Positions 48,385 through 60,357 of a stretch of DNA of 64,000 nucleotides are shown in pieces. Source of the DNA: Amaurobius ferox (lineage: Eukaryota; Arthropoda; Arachnida; Araneae; Amaurobiidae); contig OX578140.1 of the NCBI GenBank assembly GCA_951213105.1, forward strand, positions 115,924,653 through 115,988,652, given 5' to 3'. Each line of letters opens with the position of its first letter. The stretch's first letter is position 1. A program made the position numbers and the translations under genes. The notes under the pieces were generated by a model that had not been told where the DNA came from, ran no database searches, and saw only the letters and a list, made by a program, of their open reading frames with translations.

Positions 48385-48900
48385 TTTTCAGAATTTACTT
48401 TCCACACCATTGCCCCACTCTCCTTGAAGTCACAAACATCATCACCTTTTCTTGTAGGACCTTGAATATCTCTATGTTCGCAGTTTTATTCGCTATCTCG
48501 CCAGTTACGGAGTCAGGGAACACTCAACAACCAGTGATACACCATGGATCTTTTAGCAGGAAGGGTTATTTTTTACTTTCAGGGTTGTCATGGTGCTGTA
48601 TTCTAGAAGGACTATGCTTGTCTACATGTAGCCTAGAACATCCAAAACCGCTTCCACACGCAGCAGCTACCACTTCTCCCATGGCCCTCACGTTCTCCTG
48701 ACATGTCCGCTCCGCAATGGAACACATACTAACTAAGCGACTGGTCCATCAAGCGCCATCGTTCCATCATCAATCACAATTGAACTCTATACTCGCATAA
48801 AATTGTTCTGGCAGACTATGCTCCAGGTCGATAACAAAACACTTCCATCCAATGTGTATAGAAGATGTTATTGTTGATAGAAAGAACGTCTCACAATAAT
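48385..48900 (+). pseudogene. Tc1-like transposase remnant (unit 2 copy)
   Basis: The remnant is collinear with 31520-31960, including GTTTTATTCGC-ATCTC, CCATCCAATGTGTATA and GTTATTGTTG. The catalytic block is destroyed and stops are frequent. Confidence 0.7.
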
Positions 48901-48961
48901 GAATTTTGAAGAAAAAGATATGGTATAATTCTGATAACGCAATCGGTTAACAATAATTTAT

Positions 48962-49080
48962 AATACAATTATTGTAACATAAGTAATACAATTATTGTAA
49001 CATAAGTTATACAATTATTGTAACATAAGTAATACAATTATTGTAACATAAGTACTTCAATTAATGTAACATAAGTAATA
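48962..49080. repeat. 23-bp minisatellite, five units
   Basis: The unit TACAATTATTGTAACATAAG plus TAA is repeated five times. Unit 1 of the duplication has a single ATTGTAACACGAGTAAT at the same place (about 32046-32062). The expansion is therefore specific to this copy. Confidence 0.9.
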
Positions 49081-52000
49081 TTTTAGGTCAAATTCATTTG
49101 AACAACTTTGATTCTTTCTTGATGTTTCAATATCTAAAACAGTGGTGTATAATTATAAAGGTTATTTCCGAAACACAAGGTTAATATTTAATCAAATTAG
49201 TTATACCAAATTTTAAATAAACGACGTCTTGCTCTATTTTTTTACACGAGAAGCAAGATTCGTCTTGCCTTATTTTTACATGAAAGAAAAGATTCAATAG
49301 TCAGTAAAAACAGCTGCCATTGCCCCATTTAGCCCCATTTGGGAAGCAGGGAATATTTTCTTGCATAATATTTCATCTGTTCGAATCATGACGCGGCTAA
49401 AAAACACATCCATTTTCTTTAGACAAATATCCTGAGGGAATGAAATATGAGGGAATGTGAATATCGGAATTGGAGCTGAAAAGCTCCAATGCCATCTTGA
49501 AAACAAATTAGTTCCCAGAAGAGAAGTTAGGAGGCTCATGAGTAACTCAGATTATATTCCGTGATAAATTTTATTATGTTTTGACACTTTTTTTTTTAAT
49601 AAATGAGTAAATATCAGAAATGATAGGCTTCACATCTTACTTTCCTTGCAATAACGGAAAATTGAACAATGCTGCTATAAAGTTCTAAGCATAACCATAC
49701 CAATAATGTAAGGAAATATTTATGAGTGTGCACATAACTTCTATCTATGTTAAAGTGACTATACCCAATCAAGTAAAAATATCTGGTTGGTCCCCAGTGG
49801 TTGAGTTAGGAAGTTAGGAAATACAAATCGACAACAAAGCGAAGTAGAAAAAAATCTCAATTACAAAGTTGTAGAGAATTATTTATTTATTGGGAACTTA
49901 TATCGGTAACGTAGAAAGCGTGCATATGGATGGCACACAATATCTGTCAAAAAGGCGTATGATAAGGGACTGTAACATGAACACACCTACAATGCTTGTC
50001 GATGTTTGTGGTAAAAATATCTGTAAATCAAATGTGCATTGTGTCTGATGGAGAGCATTTTGAACAATTTTGATTCCCACTCTTTAGATATTGCTCATCA
50101 ACTTTATGTTTTGGGCTCGAAGAAATTTCGTGAAATGTGTTATTTAAGTCATTTATGCGATTCCCTGGTAAAATAAAGGATATATTTCGATTTCATTTGG
50201 AAATGTAGGACCTGTTTTAGTTTCCAAATGGCCCTCCAAAGTTAGTGCTTCAACCATTTTGAACCACGGGCCGTATTTGAGTTTGAGGCTCACTGGTCAT
50301 ATGCAAAAATGCATATCCTCGTATCTTCGAAACAGCTGCATGTTATATGTTTGATTATTTGAGCTTAATTACGTTGTTTAAGTCTTACATATTAAATCCA
50401 AGTATGGGTTTTTGACGTGAATACGTCTTTAAAATCGGAACATTAATGACGGCCATGCCCGAAAGTCGAGCGTTACAAAAATGGGTGATAATATTTCATT
50501 TTATAATTTCAAAGATAAAAAAAACATTCAGACGATAAATATAGCATCGAGTAGACAAAATATATCCGTCTCTGATATAACCTTCCGACCGAGCGCGAGG
50601 GATGGTTCATCAAACTGATGCAATTATATAAAACGCGGCGGGTTTTGAGCCAGCTTGAATTTGGTGGAAAGTGAAAAATTCCATAATATCACCGAAATTG
50701 CATGCGGAAACTCAGTAGAACTACAAGAAACGTATCCGAGTTGTTCATAAGGAATGGAAGGAGCTCAAGAAGTCAAACACAAATTGAAACAGGGAGTATA
50801 GACAGTAAAAGAAATTTGCGGTTGCCGAGCGTCAGGATAAGTCACTGCGTACTTGTACAAGGATACGACCCATACAAATGTAAGTCGACAACATACAATT
50901 CAAGATGATTCGCTTTAGTAAAAGACATGTTGGCCCTCAGTGAAAGTAGACACCGAAGTCCCAATCATATTCAGCATCGACGTTTCTACCAACATTTCAC
51001 TTCACGACTTCATGAGCAGAGGATTCAATTTAACCTACTTACGAACCGCATCACCGACCACCCTTGGAAACACAAGCATTGATCTTACATTCCCCAGAAA
51101 TCTAGATGTATATTGCATACCGTTCGTTTTCCTCTTTAGCTATCACAGGATTCAAATCAATAAGGTAATGCTTGAATATTAATAATAAACAGTCGTTCAA
51201 ACGTACTTTGTCAAATTCAGTCATTCCACAATCTAGCATCAGTGCCAAGTATTCACGCCTACAATCTGCTTGTGCGAATTTGCATATACTTGAATTTGAA
51301 GGTATGACGTGCTCATTAATCGGCGAATCGAATTCGAATTTATGACTCCGTCACAATAGTTTCCCCTATACAATTTACTACGTATATAGGGAAAGTAAAA
51401 AAAGTATTTATATAAATTTTTATATGTTGATCCATGTCTATCTCCAATATAAAAAAAATATTTTACTTATGTCAAAAATTTCATAGTAGTTCATTACTTT
51501 TTTAAAAACTGATGTGGATTATCTAGATAATTATAAAATTTAAATATCAACGGGTTATTAAAAATTTGTCGAGAGATTATGTTTAAATAACAACGTAAGA
51601 TTTCTACAATATAAAATAAACTATTTGATTTTAATGAAAAAATATATTACTAGAATTTTATATTATCACCACACTTTTGAAAACAATGAAATAATTTCTC
51701 TTGAGGCATAAATTTTTTCTGAAGATTATCTTTTCATTTACAAATTTATTCTATGATTGGTTTATGAAAAGACATTTTACAGCCATTTTATCTTGGAAAT
51801 AAATACTTTGAAAACAATTACTGTTTTATATTACAAAAAGATGAAATCAAATCATTTTCTATTACATCTGATTATAATAAATCAAATTAAAAGCCACAGA
51901 ACCGAACATATTAATTTCCTCTTTATATATATATATATATATCTGGAGAATTATGACATGAAATTGCTATATTTCAATTAGACTGTGATTAATCTTACTT

Positions 52001-52417
52001 TTCCGATTTAGAAATCAAACTTCAGATAATCAGTAATAATAATAACAATAAACCCTTCGAGATTTTTCGTACTCAATTTGTCTTAATAAACCTGATTTCT
52101 TCATTTAAACAAATTATATTTTAATCCCTTAAGTTAACACTGAAGTTAGGACTTTGTTACACAAACATAATATGTTGTTTTTATGCAACGTTGTAATATA
52201 TTTTGATTTAACTAGATCTTATCAAGGGAATTACAAAAGATATTAACGGTATTAAGACTTACAAAGCCCAATTGGTTCTTTGTACAATTACTTGTATAAT
52301 TCGCATGATAGCGAGCGCGCCCTTATCAAGTACCCGGTCGACGCTGGGAAATTCGTTCTAGTAATTTTGAATTCGACAGCTTAGACTACGTAGAATTTTG
52401 CTAGCAAGAAAGTAAAC
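49081..52417. other. Non-coding DNA of duplicated unit 2
   Basis: The sequence aligns with 32640-36765. Open frames (for example 50702-50908 and 50940-51182) are not conserved in unit 1. An MITE tail occurs at about 51335-51402. Confidence 0.65.
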
Positions 52418-52880
52418 AAGAAAGATTAATCATGCATAAAGCATTGATTATGAAACACTTTCCAACTGAAATTCAATTCTATTTAAACATCTCTAAAATG
52501 CGATACATTCAGAGGTGATATTTTTTAAAACTACCATAGTGCAATAATTGAAAACTTAAAACTTCATAACAAAATCAATGCTATAAAATCGCTTGCTTCT
52601 TTATCTAAGCAAAATCAATGATTATTCCTTTTATATCACTTATATTCCAAGGCTCCAGAGCTAAATAATTTTGCGTTAAAAATTCAGCAATTCTTATATC
52701 ACTTATCTCAGAATCGCTTGTTTTGTTTACATTTTGTATACGCTAAAATTAGGCTTCGCTGTAGAAATAATCAAAGTTTAGTGACCATTTAAAGTAAAAA
52801 ATGTTGTAATCGCGTAAGCAGAGAATTTAGGAACACAGATAATATGCAAAAATAAAGAGGTTTTAAGACGGATGCAACAC
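52418..52880 (+). repeat. B-family repeat, truncated copy
   Basis: It begins AAAGATTAATCATGCATAAA and ATGAAACACTTTCCAACTG. It keeps the AGGCTTCGCTGTAGAAATAA block and stops near ACGGATGCAACACTAAATAT, where the next copy starts. Confidence 0.8.
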
Positions 52881-52881
52881 T

Positions 52882-53655
52882 AAATATAAATACAAGAAAG
52901 ATCAATCATGCATAAAGCATTTATTTTAAAACACTATCCAACTGTAATTTTATTTAAGCATCTCTAAAATGCGATAAATTCAGCGACGATATTATTTTAA
53001 TTATCACAGAACTACAATAATTTATTTTACTTGGAAAATGAAAACCATGGAGGTAAAATTACGTTCTAACTCCATGCTTAAAACTCCATTCAAACTTTAT
53101 ACAAATGACGTCATCGAAATATGTATCATCTGGCTCTCTATGTAAAAGCAGTGAGTATTTCATTTATACGATTTTATTCCAGACTCCACAATTAAATAAT
53201 TTTGTATGAAAAAAAATATAGCAATTCTTATACAACTAATCTTACAATCACTTGTTTATATTTTACATTCATTAAAGTTATTCTTCGTTGCGGAAATAAT
53301 CAAGTTTGGTGATCATTTAAAATAAAAAATATTGAACATAGAAAAAAGAGCAAAAATAAAACGGTTTTAGTACAGATGCACCACTAAATATAAATTAAAT
53401 CGAACTTTAAAAATCCCGATTTTGTCACAAGATGGATGCCATATTTTATTTTGAAGTGGGTCACATGACCTCTTCATATTATAGGGGTTTAATCATTATT
53501 TTAATTTTTATTTATAAAACTACCGAACACATTTTGCTGAAATGTTTTTTATATATTTTATGGGATAATTTGAATATGTCCTAAAATTTTCGAAGCAATT
53601 TGTGAATTTTAACTTATAAAATGTTTGAAAAAATAGGTCCCACAGGGTTCAATGT
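52882..53655 (+). repeat. B-family repeat, partial copy in tandem
   Basis: It begins AAGAAAGATCAATCATGCAT and extends through ACAAGATGGATGCCATATTT and AAGTGGGTCACATGACC to CCCACAGGGTTCAATG. It lacks the terminal (GACA)n block. Confidence 0.8.
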
Positions 53656-53659
53656 TGTA

Positions 53660-53911
53660 CAATAAATCATAATAATTATGCACAAAAGAAACACTCTTAT
53701 AAATAAATGTATACCTCAATTTAAAACAATGAAACTGTGATTTATACAAAACAACAAATAAAACTTTTTAGAACAATCATTATTACACACATAGTACGAA
53801 GAATTGTGATAATTCATCTTAATTTATAGCCAGCTGAAAAATCATATACGTAATATTGCATAAAATATAGCGCAGAAAAGGCTTACGATAAATACAAAAT
53901 TTACGAAATTT
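53660..53911 (+). repeat. 5' flank stub of another BTB-Kelch copy, cut by a gypsy element
   Basis: The stretch aligns with 27305-27540, the DNA just upstream of the intact start codon. Shared blocks include AATTATGCACA, AAAACAATGAAA, CACATAGTACG and AAATTTACGAA. Similarity stops exactly where the ATG would be and gypsy integrase sequence begins. No coding part survives here. Confidence 0.8.
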
Positions 53912-54351
53912 TCCTGCTGTCCTACAGAAGTGTTGTCGATGAATCGACCGGTCATTCTGTATCGAAAATGCTGTTTGGACGGGACCTACGACTACCATGA
54001 GAACCTAATGTTTGGAAGACTATGTGATGCTTCTTCTTCATCTGATAAACATGTGTAAGATCTATCTGCAGGCACACTTGGAGGAGATTCATAGTTTCGC
54101 TCGCGAGAGGATCAACATTGTTGCCGATGGAATGAAGTCCCGGTTCGGTACTAAAGTTAATGAAGTACGATTCTAAGACGGCGGCAAAATGTGGCTGTTC
54201 AACCACCCTCGTCTACAACCTGGATTTCGCCAACTGGGAAGGACCCTACATCATCAAGAAAAGAACAAATAGTATCGTTTATCGAATCCAGAAATCGTCT
54301 TCAGCCATGCCAAAAGTTGTCCATGTCGACAGATTGGCCCCATATTTTTGA
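53912..54351 (+). pseudogene. Ty3/gypsy-type pol 3' end (integrase C-terminal), degraded
   Basis: The integrase of an LTR retrotransposon would insert the cDNA copy of the element. The first part reads, across frame breaks, as the conserved LLSYRSVVDESTGHS block, followed by a LFGRDLRLP-like block. The last open frame (54160-54351) contains NWEGPYIIKKRTNSIVYRIQ and PKVVHVDRLAPYF, the chromodomain-less end typical of gypsy pol. It ends with a stop just before a polypurine tract and the 3' LTR. The upstream pol, the gag and the 5' LTR are absent. Confidence 0.85.
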
Positions 54352-54387
54352 CCACAATAAATTGATCCTGCCCGGAACTGTAGCCTT

Positions 54388-54962
54388 CAGGAGGGGGAAG
54401 TGTTGCGAACAGGCAATATTTTCTTTGCGCCTCCTCTTTCGTCTATCTCGAAGACCAGGCGAAGAAAAGCAGTCCATGACGCCAGCATGACGTGAGGATT
54501 ACGAACTCACGGTTGCCAGGATTTCGCAGTTAGAAGAAGGGCTGGCGGATTCGACGATTTATCGCCAATTTGGCGACTACCGGAACGTTCCAGACTTTTC
54601 TCGATATAACGATTTTTCTTTCAGATATAGAAACTTCCAAAATTTTCTATGGAGAAACTATAAATAGGAGTCATCATGATTGGAGAGTTGGAGAGGTGAC
54701 AATATACGAGTTACACTGCAATGTGACTTTTGTTAATGTTTTCAGAATAGTAGCCGTCGTTTTGTGAAATTATTTTTGCCAGTATTTTGATAATATTATC
54801 GCTTACATTGTGTAATTAGTGCAGCATTTAAGTGCTGTCTGATTGTGTATTGTTCCTGTTTACTTCGTGCGTGTGAATGAACTTAAGATATCCAGAAACT
54901 TCTACTCGTTCTTGTATCCTGCTTATATACACCTACAATTCTAGAAGAAACGTTCCGTAACA
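54388..54962 (+). mobile_element. Gypsy-type 3' LTR with polypurine tract
   Basis: The polypurine tract AGGAGGGGGAAG directly precedes TGTTGCGAACA at 54401. The LTR ends CGTTCCGTAACA at 54962. A TATAAATAG box lies near 54658. It aligns with the antisense solo LTR at 32089-32638, so both belong to one family. Confidence 0.88.
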
Positions 54963-56389
54963 ACATGATGTTAAAATTTTATTGCATAATATTACATATG
55001 AAAGTGAACATATTTCACAATAATTGATATTTTTTAACATTGTTAATCATTAATAAATTAAATACAATGCTTAAATGAAAAAGAATGCAACATGGTATTA
55101 GAAAATTATTGAACAAATGGAACAATAAAAAACACGATTTCCGAGTTGGAACGATAAAATGTGTTCAGTCTGTCATCAGGGATAGCATCGATGCAGTTTT
55201 TTTTAATTTGTTTACTCCATATATTTTTGAAGGTTAAACACACAACCATATATGCATTTTAAATTAATTTAGTTGTCATTTTTCCCAACCACTTGCATAT
55301 GTAAAACTGGAATAGTCGGTAGTAGAAATAGAACCATGTAGTTTACAGCAAATGTTGTAGCAAAGAGAAATTAAATAAATTTAAAATTGTGGTTATGCAT
55401 TTAGCAATAAACCTATATAGAACAAACAGCGATTAAAAATACTACTTTAACATTATCCAAGAAGTACCAAACACATTTTCCCATTACAACATGGATTTTA
55501 AAATTAAAAAATAAACTACTGAAATTTTATAATATATTTAATTAATTGCAAAACTTTATTTAATGCTGTCGTCTAGTTTTTCAAAATATTTTTCACTGCA
55601 TTTTTCTAAAAAAATATGCTGAAAAAATTTATAAACATCAAAAGAAAACAAAAGGAAATTCAGTATTTATAATGTTTATCAAAACACAATACATGCATTT
55701 TATTTAAATATTCAATATACTTCTAATTAGTTTAATAATCTTTATAAAATAAAAAGATTTTGAAGTCTATAATCTGAAATGACATGTTCTACCTATATTT
55801 ATATGCATATATTTTTCAATGTTTTTAACATAACGATTTGTTTTACTGCATAAAAATTCTCTCAAATTGCTGTCTAAATAAATCTGCAAAAATAAAACCA
55901 CTTGTTACACACAACAACAAAACCGGTCACTCAACCAGCTGCTCATACCCCAGTATGAGTCGGGTGGTCTGGATCTTTCACACAGCAACAAAAGTTGAAT
56001 AAAAGTATCTTATTCAATTGCATGCTGTGTTTAATGAAATTTCAACTTTTACAGATAAATTTAACGTTTAACTTTATTACTTATTTTGTTCAGATACAGT
56101 AGAATTGCCAAGGGTATATTATAACTCCCAAAGGAACTCATTAAACTTTAAAGAAACTATATTTACCCCCCCCCCTCCCCCCCAAAGTAAAATAATAAAT
56201 AAATAAATAATAATAATAAGTAGAACAGGGATAGTACTAACAGCAGAATAAAATTCAGGACATCAATTTTACAAAATTTCAGGAAATGTCATATTTTGTC
56301 GAATGCCAAATACAATAAAATATTTGAAGGGCATACTAGTAAAAATATTTCATTAAATTCACAGAACATAAGTTTAACATCTGCTTTAA
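54963..56389. other. AT-rich non-coding DNA
   Basis: The first 65 bp resemble an M-family MITE interior (ATTGCATAATATTACATATG). A fragment at about 55940-55990 ends GGTGGTCTGGATCTTTCACA and resembles the type 2 SINE tail. A C-rich run lies at 56166-56184. No gene is seen. Confidence 0.5.
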
Positions 56390-56880
56390 AAGAGTTAAAA
56401 TTCACAATACTTAAAAAAACTATAATTGGAGATTTCATTTAAAAGTACTATAATATGAAATTTTAATTTAAAAGTGCTGAAATACGCAATTTTATTTTAA
56501 AATGCCACAATTCGTGATTTTTCCGAAAAGTGTTAAAATGCAATATTTTATTAAAAAGTGCTAATGTTTAATGATGCTACAGAATTCACAATTTTTATGA
56601 AAAAGAGGAAATGTTTGTGATTTGAATTAAAAAATGCTTCTTAAATTTGCATTTTCTTTTAAAGGTGCTAAATATCACAATTTCATTTAAAAATACTAAA
56701 ATTCAAGATCTTATTTAAGAGATCTATAAAATAAACAATTTTGTATTTAAATGCTAAACTATAAATTTTATAAATGTAAAAATTTCCGATTTGATTTAAA
56801 AACACTGAGATACATGATTTTATTTCAAATCACTAAAATACGTTATTTTGAGTAACATTTTTTAAATGTAATACATTTTG
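56390..56880. repeat. Degenerate short tandem repeat (about 33-40 bp)
   Basis: Blocks such as AATTTTATTTAAAAGTGCTA and ACGCAATTTTATTTTAAAAT recur about a dozen times with substitutions and variable spacing. Confidence 0.65.
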
Positions 56881-58640
56881 TAATTTTACTTAAGTCTCAA
56901 AAGAGCATGACTTTCAACAGAGCAATGGGTGGTGCAATCGGACTGTGTGAAGCATGTAAAATTTAAGAAATTTAGGTAAACTTTTAAGACATTTCAAGAA
57001 GCAAATATTTGATTCAAATGTACTACCCCTGGGTGTATTACCCTTTCCTCCCCACCAAAATATTCTGATGCTATTGTAAAAATAAGCAAGATTTATTATC
57101 GGACTTTGTAATCATATAGTTTTGTCTTTTAACAAGCAATTGACTAAAAAACATGGTAGTGAATTTTTTTGTTTTGTTTATACTTATATTCTATAGAAAC
57201 ATGTTAACTTATGTGAAGGTTAAAACAACACCTTCTCATGACCATAGAAAACCAAAGAAACTTATCAATGCATGGCTCACATATGTTTTTTTTCACAAGA
57301 AAAATTTACTAGAATTTATTTTCATTTTAGAAACTTATATAGCTGGGCTGGATTTTACCGTATTACCTTAAATTTATGGATTCAAGTGGGATTAGAAATC
57401 ATCTTCTTAAAACAATGAAAGTTATTAATATCAAATGCGTTAGGAATATAAGTGCAATAGATTGATGTACAATAAAAATAATTTTTTATCCCCTAGCAAC
57501 ATTTTGCATAAGATGCAGTATTTCGTTATTTCAACCATAAATAATAAATACCCATGAGGTTTTAAATGATATTTTGCCCATCAGCATTGGCTAATTTAAC
57601 TATATAGTCTTTAAAAAGCTCAGTTGTATTACGCATAGTACAATTTAATATTTGAGTGCCATAAAAATAAAAGCAATCAATTATCTCAAATTACTTTTGA
57701 AATAAGTCAACAGATAATCAATAATATTGCCATTAAGGCAGAAAAGTCAATAATTTTGATTAATGTAAGTTAGAAGTATTAATCACCAATAAAAATGTTT
57801 ACTTAGCTCAAAAGCTAAACATTCCATAATAAAAATTAAAAGTTTTTAAGAACGACAACACATTTTTATTTACATTTGACGCAAATATTTAAAAGAATCC
57901 AAAAATTCTGAACAAAAAATTTTTACATTTTTGCCAAGAATAATATGAAGTAATATTACTTTTTACGAAAATAATCATCACACATATCGAAATCTTTACA
58001 GATTAATAAAGAGGGAAAAAGATGCTTGAGGTTAAATAGTATTGTACGGAAATGGAATCTAATGTGCATGAAGATGCACGTAACAATTTTAGAATAAAAA
58101 GAAGTGCACCAACATTTGTTTTTCTTGATAAGGTGCACATAAATGAAATTAGCATGTTTACATTTTCCGTTATGCTTTGTTTCTGCAACCATAATTTTCA
58201 AAGATATGGACATTTTATTATAACTTCTAAGGTCAGCATTATTCCTAGTTATCCAAAAAATTTTACGTTTCCTACCATTGCACCTGCGCTGAGAAAATGC
58301 GCTACTGCTACCTTCCTGATGTAATATTAAGAAATTAATTATAGATTTCAGTTTGAAAACCAAACTTGGCGGAATGCGGTAAATTACCCTTTATCAATAA
58401 AAGTTGTGTGTTTATATTGTGTACAGATGTCAGTATGTAAGAGGATCGCAAATTAATATTAACCAACCACGTGATAGACGCCACGTGAAACATTTTCATA
58501 TCTTGCGTGAAGTTTAGTGGTGCTGGTGTGGAGGGTTGGAAAATCGGGGGTGTTAATCTCCAAGAGAACAAACAATCAAATATCCGAAGTAAAACGGTTA
58601 TCACTCAATGATTGTTGCTCGCACATATTCCCAACTAAAA
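56881..58640. other. AT-rich non-coding DNA
   Basis: No gene is called. Overlapping frames at 57956-58363 (minus, 135 codons) and 58052-58324 (plus, 90 codons) have no recognisable domain and exclude each other. Confidence 0.45.
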
Positions 58641-58654
58641 AATGACCAATGGAG

Positions 58655-58695
58655 GGGTGCTGATGAGTCCTCAGGGAGAGGGCTATTTCATAGAT
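58655..58695 (+). other. Hammerhead-ribozyme-like half core (incomplete)
   Basis: CTGATGA is followed by GTCCTC-AGGGA-GAGGGC, a perfect six-pair stem in the position of hammerhead stem II. The GAAA that should follow is TATT here, so the core is not intact. It may be a chance match or a dead ribozyme from a retroelement. Confidence 0.2.
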
Positions 58696-58789
58696 CGACA
58701 TCGGGGATGTCGGAGGAGATGTCAGAGATGTCAGTGGGTATTATAAGAATGGTCATTTAACTTTCAGAAATACGTATGCTCAGAAACGA

Positions 58790-58985
58790 TTATTCATCAA
58801 TAATTTTCTGATCCCGATGCCTGCAAACCGATAGAACCATATCCGTTTTCTTCGGAAGATCATCCATCGGTCGAAAAACCGACACCCTAACCGTTTCCTT
58901 TTGACGATCATCCATCCGTTTTCTAACCGTTTTTCTTCTAACACATACGTCAATCCAACGGTTCAAAAACGATATGTGTGTTACC
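58790..58985. repeat. Short local duplication
   Basis: CCGTTTTCTTCGGAAGATCA and a following CATCCATCGG block recur 50-60 bp later as GACGATCATCCATCCGTTTT. Palindromic TCGGTCGAAAAACCGA lies within it. The 68-codon minus frame here (58996-58790) is basic and repetitive and not recognised. Confidence 0.5.
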
Positions 58986-59181
58986 TGGGTTAGCACTCAT
59001 TAACATCTATTTTGTGCAAAATCCAAATAATTGTACTTATAAATCTTATACTCGTTTATGTTATCCACTTTTATGTTAATATGTTGCACATTTATATGAA
59101 TACGTTGCACTTTTATGTTAACTATGGTGCAGAAAAAAGACAAAAGTTTGAAGTTCATTAAATTTAATTAATTACATTGCG

Positions 59182-59980
59182 TGTAACATAAAATACCGCG
59201 TTAACCCACCTTATTAAAAATTAGTACGAGTCCTGTAATAGAATATGTATTACAATCAATTGCCCCATTTTAACTTTAAAATAAAATCATTTATTAACAA
59301 CATAGATTACTTATTAAATTAATTACAACAATTATTCATTAATTGCAACGAAGATAGACAATGTCAGACCAGTTAATTAAAATGCCTAAATTGCATGTTT
59401 GACCGTCAACAATTATTAACGGACACATACCTTCACTTCCGGCTATGGCTATTGACCGCAATTCTTACATCAGTGTATCGTACTGGCCTTAACTCTATGT
59501 ATTGGGCTCCAACTCTCACTACTTCTGCTCATTTCTGGGAAATCTCTACGTAAAATCTGTTTGCAAACTTACGGAATACTTCTCTACTGCATCTCTTTAT
59601 GAGAAATCTCTTCTCATCTCTAAGTCATTGTAAATTCTGCCGTAGTAATAGTTCTGTGTCGTGTCAAAGTTCTAAATATCACTCTAGAACCTTCGGTTGT
59701 CGTATCCTTTGCCTGGGGTCAGTAACGCTTCTTACGCTAGCATTGGCTGACCTTAGAGCAATGCAATCAGACATCTAGCATTATTGGTCAACGTTTTTAA
59801 CCATTCTCATGGCTATATGTAGCCTCTTAGGTTCATGGCCTAATTGACCTCTCGGGTCAAAGTGTTGTAAAAACTGGCGTCGCTACTTCTGCTCCTATTG
59901 TTAAAATCACAGACATCGTAAATAAAGAACATAAAACTGTCTCCGCTAAATTTTACTCAAAATCTGGTCTCACAATAACA
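59182..59980 (-). mobile_element. Probable solo LTR (unknown family), antisense
   Basis: A block of about 800 bp is bounded by TGTAACATAAAA and CACAATAACA, giving TGTTATTG...TTATGTTACA on the minus strand. It is GC-richer than its flanks, with no coding sequence. No target-site duplication is visible. It shares the GACCTCTCGGGTCA motif with the insert at 45525-46470. Confidence 0.5.
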
Positions 59981-60357
59981 TGTTGCACTTTTATAATAAT
60001 GCATTACAATTTTTTGCCATTAATAGATTGATTATTTTGAAAATCAGTTCATATTATTAGTCAGTGTGAAACCCTGTAAATGGATACTAAACGTGAGCTG
60101 AATGGAGAAGTGCATTTTGAATTCCTGCAAGATTCGTTAATATGAAAATTCCGTTCAAAATATATTCGTTCTAACGAGACATCATATAAATGAATAAAGT
60201 CTCTTCATTGAAAGAACAAAAATATTTACAAAAAGTATTTCTTTTTGTACCTATATGATAGTCGCTGAAGATACTGTGAAATTCGCTAGATGGAGTCGGG
60301 ATGACACGCATCTATTGGCAGATCAGTTTTTCATTATCCGTAAGTAGCATTGAATAA

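Larger units (their letters stand above)
43905..52420 (+). repeat. Segmental duplication unit 2
   Basis: This is a collinear direct copy of 26650-36765. It lacks the 31113-31408 retroposon, the solo LTR and the 34929-35945 MITE. It has its own deletion of upstream DNA plus BTB coding, an insertion in the Kelch region (about 45525-46470) and a 23-bp minisatellite at 48962-49080. Confidence 0.9.

Noticed and set aside
57956..58363. 135-codon minus frame overlapping a 90-codon plus frame
   Set aside because: Neither matches a known family by motif. Mutually overlapping antisense frames in AT-rich DNA are expected by chance.
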